A stretch of DNA of 64,000 bases, from assembly GCF_030463535.1 (NCBI RefSeq), contig NC_132894.1, forward strand, positions 32,663,625-32,727,624. The letters run 5' to 3'. The notes under the pieces are model-generated. The model was not told the DNA's origin, made no database searches, and saw nothing but the letters and a program-made list of their open reading frames with translations. Position 1 is the first letter of the stretch. Each line of letters begins with the position of its first letter. Below are positions 57,101-64,000 of the stretch, piece after piece. The stretch comes from Salminus brasiliensis (lineage: Eukaryota > Chordata > Actinopteri > Characiformes > Bryconidae). The position numbers and the translations under genes were made by a program.

Positions 57101-60100
57101 AAACAGGTGAAAGAGAGGAGTGTCTATGGTCACACACGTCAACAAAATCACCAAACTGCAGTACTCAAGAGCGTCCACTCTATCTAGGTTGCATTATATT
57201 GACCAGAAGGTCACAGGCCAACATCAACACGTCTCTCAGAAAACGTTTTTCAGAAATAATAAAAAGATGACTGCTCTAACGCTCTGCACTCTGCTCACAC
57301 CCATACGTTCAGGCCTTCTGGAGGGGCTTCGTAAGTATTGAGCAGGCTGTCGGAGACCTTCAACCTCAGCATCCCACTCTTGGCCCATATTAAGGACTAC
57401 TCAGGCTTCAGGTCTGATTGCTCAACAGCTTCATCTGCCAGCATGAATAAGATCACTGACAATAGATTCAGATTAGACTGAGAAAACCTAGCTTGAGGCT
57501 AACATATTAGCATAGGGGTCAAGCTTTTACCTTATTTTTTTACAGCCTCCAAATCGCATAAAGTCACTGATAGTCACAGAGTGCATGAACACGACTTAAT
57601 CCATTACAATAACAGCAATTTATCTGTTTATCTGTTAATCTGTCACGCAAAAACTTTACAACTTTACAGGAGAAGGAAAAAACCTGCTTAGCTTTTAATG
57701 GAAGTCAATGTAAAAAGATTTCATTCCAGGTCATTTTGGAGCATTTCTATTGGTGCATTTATTGTGTAATTTGGATACGATGTAAAGAACAACGGCCAAA
57801 TTCACATTAAGTCAAAAAGTGAAAAATGGCAAAAATGGAGATACGAGGCTTTTGAGACTCAGCTGTTTCTCTGACACAGTAAATAAACATTTATATATAG
57901 AGAGAGACGAGAGTGTGTGATGAGCTGAACGATACTCCAGCTAGGCTCATTTTTGACATATTTAAGATTACGACCAAGATCATCCTTTAGTGCACAGCAG
58001 CACAATGGAATTTAACCAATGCATTGAACCTACCCACAGCGGTGAAGGCCCCCCCCCCACCACACCACACACACACACACTACACCCCCCCTAAACATTG
58101 GGCATTGTTTCTGTGCACATTCTGGATGATCACATTACTTTGACTCTTATCCACGGTGACTTATGTGAATCTTGTTGCACCGGCTGGAGAATGTAGAGTT
58201 ACAATATACTGACAAAAGTATTGGGACACCTGCTAATTCATTGTTTCTTCTGAAATCAAGGTAATAATAAAAAAAATTAAAGAGTCCTGAGAGGATTTAA
58301 TTTGATTGCACTCAGCTACAAGAACGTTAGTGAGGTCAGGATGTTGGAGGATCACCATCCCACCTCATCATCCCCAACTCCTCAACTCATCCTAACAGTA
58401 CTGAATGGAGCACCATCCATCATTCCAGAGAACACAGTTCTTCCACTGCTCCACAGCTCAATGCTGGGGGGCTTTATACCGCTCTAGCCCACGCCATTGG
58501 CATTAGGCAGCTAATAGGTATAGCTATTGGCAGTACTTCTCTACAAGAACTAGACAGGCTGTGTGTGTGTGTATGTGTGCATTTGCACATCTGTGTCAGC
58601 AATGTGTGTAAACTTAGGGTGCAAAGTAGCTGAATGCATTAATAAGACAGGGTGTCCACAAACATTTGGGCAAAGTGTAGAGAGTCCTAGGAGTCTTGCT
58701 CATAGTGTGGTGTGCTTGCCCAGCTAGGGAATCGAACCCTAGTCTAGCCAATGGAAAGGCAGTGGTGTTACCCCCTACCTACCCTTCAGAGGCTCCCAGG
58801 AACCTGATATTTAATGCTTACAGTTTCAAGTTGGACACTCCGGTATGACATAACAGCTGAGACTGGTCAATGTTACCATCCCTTACAATACATCTGACCT
58901 TACTGGAGCTCAGTTGTGCTGAGGATGTTTTTGAAGCCCTCACCAGTTCTAGGCTGACCCTCTCGCTGGCGATCTGTAGATAGTTCCATACGAGCAGGAG
59001 CACAAGGAATAGAGGCAGCATGTAGAACTCCCAGTACCACACCGTCAGCAGAAAGACCTGCAGGAAGAGACGAGGCCAGAGATAAGGGCATGCATTCAGA
59101 TTATCAGTGGAGCACAGTGATTGTTTTCATATCGGGCATAATGAGGGTCTTTTCCTATTTTGGCTAATCTCAGGCATAACTGGCATATCTTCCTGTGTGA
59201 GCTTGTCTTAGTCATAATGAGGAAAACCCCAAACTGGAGGAGAAGTGGCTTTGGCTTGCTGTAACATGTACCACTACTAATAATACAAGTTGAAGGTGAT
59301 GAATTCCTGAGATAGTGGGTAACACCTTTACCCTCCATGCAACAGACTGAGGTGTTATTTCCTGCATGGGTGAGAGCACAAAGCTAGATCAATGAAAGGT
59401 CAAGTCTGGATTTTGTGTTACATCCCCAGCCTAGGTTCTGTGGAATGTCCAGCCTAGGCTTCGTTTTACGTCTAGTCTCAATTTTGGGTTATTTTCGGTC
59501 TAGGTTTCGTGAAACGTCCAGTCTAGCTTCTGTGGAATGTCCAGCCTAGGTTTTGTTTTACGTCTAGTCTAAATTTTGGGTTATGTCCAGTCTAGGTTTC
59601 GTGGTACGTCCGGTCTAGGTTCTGTGGAATGTCCAGCTTAGGTTTTGTTTTACGTCTAGTCTACATTTTGGGTTATGTCCAGTCTAGGTTTCGTTGTACG
59701 TCCGGTCTAGGTTCTGTGGAATGTCCAGTCTAGGTTTAATTTTACTTCCAGTCTAGATTTCATGTTACGTCCGGTCTAGGTTTCGTGATACATCCAGTCT
59801 AGGTTCTGTGGAATGTCCAGCCTAGGCTTCGTTTTACGGCTAGTCTCAATTTTGGGTTATTTTCAGTCTAGGTTTCGTGAAACGTCCAGTCTAGCTTCTG
59901 TGGAATGTCCAGCCTAGGTTTTGTTTTACGTCTAGTCTAAATTTTGGGTTATGGCTGGTCTTGGTTTCGTGGTCCGTCTGGTCTAGGTTATGTGGAATGT
60001 CCAGCCTAGGTTTTGTTTCACGTCTAGTCTCAATGTTGGGTTTTGTCCAGTCTAGATTTCATGTTGCGTCCAGTCAGATTTTGTTTTATGTCTAGTCTTG

Positions 60101-63100
60101 ATTGTGTTACATCCAGTCTAGGTTCTGTGTAACGTCCAGTTTAGGTTCTGTGTCATGCCTAGCCTAGGTTCTCTGTTATGTCCAGACTAGATTTAGTGTG
60201 ACGCCCAGACTAGGATTCTTGCTATGACTATACACTGTGTTACACCCAGACTATGTTCCATGTTACGTCTAGTCTACATTTGTGTTACGTCCAGTCTGGG
60301 TTCCGTGTTATGCCTAGTCTAGACGTCTAGATTCTTCTGAAATCCCAATGCAGCCATTCAGGCTTACCATGAATGCAATGATACTCCGCTGAACGCTGTC
60401 CCACTGAAAGCAGCTCTTGATGTACTGCAGAACTTGAGTCACTGCTCTGTAGATGTTCCTCACGCGAACAACGTTCCTCGTCAGGACCTGATGGAAATAA
60501 GCCAGGTTGAGCTACTAGACATCTACAGTCTCATATTCCAATATTCAGCAGTATTTGTAGTTTTACTGGTGTTTTACCTTTTTGGAAAATTTTGGATTGT
60601 CCTCAAGAAACTTCCTTTCCCTGGGGTTGAAGGTCCTGATGCTTGCTTTGATCTGAATTAGGAAAGGTTCAGAAGAGAGAGAAGGAGAGAAAGTTCAGCC
60701 GGGATATGAATGAATGACCTGAATCACATGTTACAGATGCTGGCCAGTGTTTTACACATCGAGTGCAATCGAGGCTTACTGGATTGAAGATAACTTCAAG
60801 CTCCAGTAGTATGGTTCCTTTGGATAAACTCCCCAAGTCCTCTTTCTTCAATGGGCATGATATCATCTGACCATTGTGTATCTGTTATAAACACAAGAAG
60901 GTAAAACTTAGTAATTTTTAGTCTCAGGATTTTAATACATACTTTGGTTCCTTTTTTAAATAGTTTTTTGTTTGGTAACATTTTGGTAAATTTTTGCCAA
61001 TTTTTTGGTCAAATTTTTTGGTCAAATTTTGCCAATAAACCCACCCATTCAAAGCTTTCCCTAGCACTAGCAATGCTCCAGACACTAGGAGAGTAAGTAC
61101 AGGTCTCCTCCAATACATGCAAAGCCAGCCCTTGGTATTGGTGGTATTCCCCGGCATCCTACAAGCTCAGAGCAAAGTGCTGTGCCGACTAACATCGCTT
61201 CTAGAGTGACTGGGGAATAGTGGAAGTGCTTTCGACTGCAAAGCTCCGCAAAGCCCCTCAATGGACGGTTATTTAACTTTAGGGTACCAAGATTTTTTTT
61301 GTTATTCCGGAGAACCCTTTTTGGCAATGCCACCTTCACTACTCTCTATGCAAATGTAGTTTTCCCATTTTTCCCCATCCCAACTTTCTTCTGGCAGCAC
61401 ACAGAGCTTCCGTTACTTACTGAAAGCACAGGAATGGCCACTTTCCCCAGGAAGTCCGGGGCCTTGTCTCCATCCTCGTCAAAGACGGTCACTTCCAGTA
61501 TATCGTGAATGTCTTTGATTGGACTGAACACACAAACAAATGTGACATTTCAGCACCGCATAAGCAGTCTTTTCTAACAACACTCACTCAGCTGCTAATG
61601 GAAAAACAATGGAGCCACTCACAATGTGAAGACTTTATCCCACTCAGGGTTGAGCGTTTTGTAGACCGTGTGAGTCTGCAGCCTGTCGTTGCCCAACTCC
61701 AGCACACAGAACGGATCACTCTTGCCTACAAAGACAAACCGTGCTCTGTAACTGACGTTCAGCTTGTGAGGATGCTTACTTAGAAATGAGCAGAATTCTG
61801 GAATATTAGTTTTACCATTCAAATCCGCAGCCATGAGATCTGAAGCTTTGATCACTTTGACCTGAAGGAAACCAATGTCCCTGATGTTTTTGAAGGAGTT
61901 CTGGAAGCTCTAAAGGAGGTAAAGAGGCAGACAATTAAGCTCTCATATTAGATAAAGAAGTGGATCTTATCATGGGGTGTGGACAGAGCAGTGGCAGGAT
62001 TTTTTTATGTATGAGCAACATGAGCAAGATCAAGTGTCCGTTGTGGTCAAGTCTCAATTTTGGGTTGTGTCCAGTCTAGATTTCATGTTACGTCCAGTCT
62101 AGATTTCATGTTACGTCAGGACTATATTTCATGTTACGTCCGGTCTAGATTTCATGTTACATCCGGTCTAGGTTTCGTGTTACATCCAGTCTAAATTTCC
62201 TGTTACGTTCGGTCTAGATTTCATGTTACGTCAGGACTAGATTTCACGTTACGTCCAATCTAAGTTTCATGTTACATCCAGTCTAGGTTTTTATGTTACG
62301 TCCAGTCTAGATTTCATGTTACGTCCGGATTAGATTTCATGTTACGTCCGGTCTAGGTTTCGTGTTACATCCGGTCTAGATTTCATGTTACATCCGGTCT
62401 AGGTTTCGTGTTACATCCGGTCTAGATTTCGTGTTACATCCGGTCTAGGTTTTGTGTTACTTCCAGTCTAAATTTCCTGTTACGTCCGGTCTAGATTTCA
62501 TGTTACGTCAGGACTATATTTCATGTTACGTCCGGTCTAGATTTCGTGTTACATCCGGTCTAGGTTTCGTGTTACTTCCAGTCTAAATTTCCTGTTACGT
62601 CCGGTCTAGATTTCATGTTACGTCAGGACTATATTTCATGTTACTTCCAGTCTAAATTTCCTGTTACGTCCGGTCTAGATTTCATGTTATGTCTGGTCTA
62701 GGTTTCATGTTACGTCCGGTCTAGATTTCATGTTACGTCCGGTCTAGGTTTCATGTTACGTCCGGTCTAGGTTTCATGTTACGTACGGTCTAGATTTCAT
62801 GTTACGTCCATTTTAGATTTCATGTTACGTCCGGTCTAGGTTTCATGTTACGTCCGGTTTAGGTTTCATGTTACGTCCGGTCTAGGTTTCATGTCACATC
62901 CAGTCTAGGTTCTGTGTCCAGCCTTGTTTCTTTTTTTATGTATGGGCAACATGCAAGATCTAATAGAGGGAGGGGAGCACGAGGTATGGGGAATCCACAC
63001 ACACACACAAAAAAGAGAATGGTGATGACTAAATGGGATTACGTTTCCGTACGTATTTTTTCAGCATGCTCTCCCTTTCATTTGGCTCCTCCAGCGGTGG

Positions 63101-63249
63101 AGCACACAGGTCAGTGACAGACACTCCTGTGCATGTGGTTAAATTCACCAGGAACACCACCCTGCCTCGGCTTGGCTCCAGAGCACACGTGCACAACTGC
63201 AGCTTGTTTACAGACAATGCGGACAGGTCTACTTCACACCTGCACGCAC

Positions 63250-63304
<55 letters not shown>

Positions 63305-63596
63305 CATGTAGTCATTGTTCCCACAAGTGCTAAAATAAAAAGCCTGTGAGATAAAATAGACTATTCTTGCCATCAAGAGTTTCAGAAGATTATGATCTCT
63401 AGTCCAGACTTCAACCACAGTTTCTCTACACCCTTATAGAACATCATAAAGTTCACAAAACTTACAATCCGTAGCATTCTTCATTTTTCCGGCCCTCTTT
63501 GGACCAGACCCCCAGCTCCAGAAAGTTTGGTCCATCAAGGTACTGGTTGAAGTCGAACCTCTCTCTCCACTGAGGGTTGGGCCTTTTGCACTGAGA
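54102..63596 (-). CDS. mctp2: Multiple C2 and transmembrane domain-containing protein 2 (3' part; 5' end beyond window)
   Basis: Exons in transcript order: 63466-63596, 63053-63239, 61816-61909, 61623-61725, 61421-61523, 60780-60881, 60578-60652, 60368-60487, 58944-59057, 56216-56257, 56024-56133, 55567-55676, 54829-54926, 54102-54170 (TGA). Together they give 485 aa (full-length MCTP2 is about 880). The first two visible exons end the second C2 domain ([19 protein letters not shown]). The next four form the third C2 domain, with Ca2+-binding acidic loops (AADLNGKSDPF and [14 protein letters not shown]). Two membrane segments follow ([20 protein letters not shown] and the [18 protein letters not shown] region), separated by an acidic linker ([11 protein letters not shown]). 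The tail is [15 protein letters not shown]...RKKRAAQ, closer to MCTP2 than MCTP1. MCTPs are ER/endosomal Ca2+-sensing membrane proteins. Confidence 0.92.
54530..54725. mobile_element. DNA-transposon end fragments
   Basis: 'ggggtgcccaaacttttgca' near 54535 and 'ggggtgcccaaacgtttgca' then 'tgcc' near 54685 resemble the terminal phrase seen at 32541 ('gcaaaagtttgggcaccctg'). They lie in the last mctp2 intron. Confidence 0.45.
56328..56846 (-). mobile_element. Internally deleted Tc1-type transposon (mctp2 intron 9)
   Basis: Ends 'actgatcagccataacatta' and, inverted, 'gcttatgttatggctgatct'. The interior keeps transposase-strand phrases such as 'gtgaaggcatcctgcgatat', 'ccatgaccctgtcaccgg' and 'ggaccacttttggtaggtac', common in teleost Tc1-like elements. 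Most of the coding part is deleted, so the copy is dead. Confidence 0.75.
57640..57870. repeat. Dispersed repeat related to 24210-24600
   Basis: Shares 'actttacaggagaaggaaaa', 'ggtcattttggagcatttct' and 'aagtcaaaaagtgaaaaatg' with the ero1b-intron copy. Non-coding. Confidence 0.65.
58205..58682 (+). mobile_element. Short inverted-repeat element (MITE-like), copy 3
   Basis: Starts 'actgacaaaagtattgggac' and ends 'agggtgtccacaaacatttg' then 'ggcaaagtg'. The interior 'gtgaggtcaggatgttggag' and 'ctgctccacagctcaatgct' matches the copies at 19758 and 20749. Confidence 0.72.
58683..58795 (-). mobile_element. SINE fragment
   Basis: Contains 'tagggaatcgaaccctagtc' (reverse B-box) and 'gcagtggtgttacc', related to the family at 39705. 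Truncated. Confidence 0.5.
59404..60330. repeat. ~23-bp minisatellite, mctp2 intron 8 (array 1)
   Basis: Imperfect units of 'cgtccagtctaggttctgtg' then 'gaa' or 'tta'. About 38 units and a longer block of roughly 370 bp partly repeated (59430 and 59800 share long runs). It ends about 35 bp before the exon at 60368. Confidence 0.9.
62040..62925. repeat. ~23-bp minisatellite, mctp2 intron 2 of the visible part (array 2)
   Basis: Same unit as array 1 but more homogeneous: 'tctagatttcatgttacgtc' then 'cgg'. About 37 copies with gatttc/ggtttc and acgtcc/acatcc variants. It lies between exons 61816-61909 and 63053-63239. Confidence 0.92.
63240..63300. repeat. (CA)n microsatellite abutting an mctp2 splice acceptor
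   Basis: The CA run begins at the exon boundary (exon 63053-63239). On the mctp2 transcript it reads (UG)n right up to 'gcgugcag' and the exon, with no usual pyrimidine tract. Confidence 0.9.
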
Positions 63597-64000
63597 CTGT
63601 GAAGGTGGACGACAGCCTACGTCAGGAATATAGCTGGGAGTTTGTTTATCCCCATACAGAAATACACATATTTATATATACAGTACCAGTCAAAAGTTTG
63701 GTTTAAATGTGGGCTGATTGACATCTTAACGTCATGTGATCCAACTACTAGGGTGACCATTTTTTTCCAAGAAAAAGGACATACAAGTAGTAGTTAGTTA
63801 GGATGTTGTGGCCAGGGGGGATTTCAAGTAGGACCATGGCAGTGTGCAGCTACAGTATGTTAATGTTCTTTAATACATAAACATTCAGGGGCTCAGAATG
63901 GCTCAGAGAGCAGGCCAGGACGCTTTGCTATCAGCATCCAGAGTCTGATAGAGCACAACTGCCTGTGCTCTCTCTCTCTCTGGGTGGGTACATGGCACTC
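63597..64000. other. mctp2 intron sequence at the window edge
   Basis: No further exon of the C2 domains is recognised here. The earlier exons (start codon, first C2 domain, most of the second) must lie beyond 64000. Confidence 0.6.

Overview
This is vertebrate nuclear DNA from a ray-finned (teleost) fish. It has split genes with GT-AG introns, many mini- and microsatellites, tRNA-derived SINEs, Tc1-type remnants and short inverted-repeat elements. An otophysan such as a characin or catfish is possible from the repeat flavour, but that is a weak guess. All gene models below were read by eye: exon ends were set by splice consensus, unbroken reading phase and family similarity. Every intron phase closes and each coding total is a multiple of three.

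Layout: (1) 1-3921, non-coding sequence and the simple-sequence-rich 5' flank of gene 1. (2) 3922-12186 (+), gpr137b, seven coding exons, a seven-pass lysosomal membrane protein. (3) 12187-19365, long 3' flank with a degenerate array of X-box-like palindromes, a candidate poly(A) signal at 14231, and transposon remnants. (4) 19366-38150 (-), ero1b, sixteen coding exons including a 12-nt microexon, an ER thiol oxidase. (5) 38151-40747, ero1b promoter side and SINE/LINE pieces. (6) 40748-44493 (+) and 45166-51268 (+), two tandem GIMAP8-like genes, each with two AIG1-type GTPase domains and a shared short C-terminal exon. (7) 51269-54101, probable 3' UTR of mctp2 and intergenic DNA. (8) 54102-63596 (-), the 3' two-thirds of mctp2 (multiple C2 and transmembrane domains), whose 5' part lies beyond the right edge.

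The convergent gpr137b/ero1b pair matches the GPR137B-ERO1B neighbourhood on human 1q42, which supports calling the B paralogues. The GIMAP pair and mctp2 are not neighbours of that pair in human. The genes do not form an operon or a common pathway. gpr137b acts at lysosomes, ero1b in ER disulfide formation, mctp2 in ER/endosome membranes, and GIMAP proteins mostly in immune cells.

No clearly new molecular system was found. The best second looks are: a diverged patch inside the otherwise near-identical GIMAP paralogues; the X-box palindrome array in the gpr137b 3' flank; splice acceptors whose upstream tract is a microsatellite (UG repeat in mctp2, CU repeat in ero1b); the duplicated terminal acceptor of ero1b; and its 12-nt microexon.
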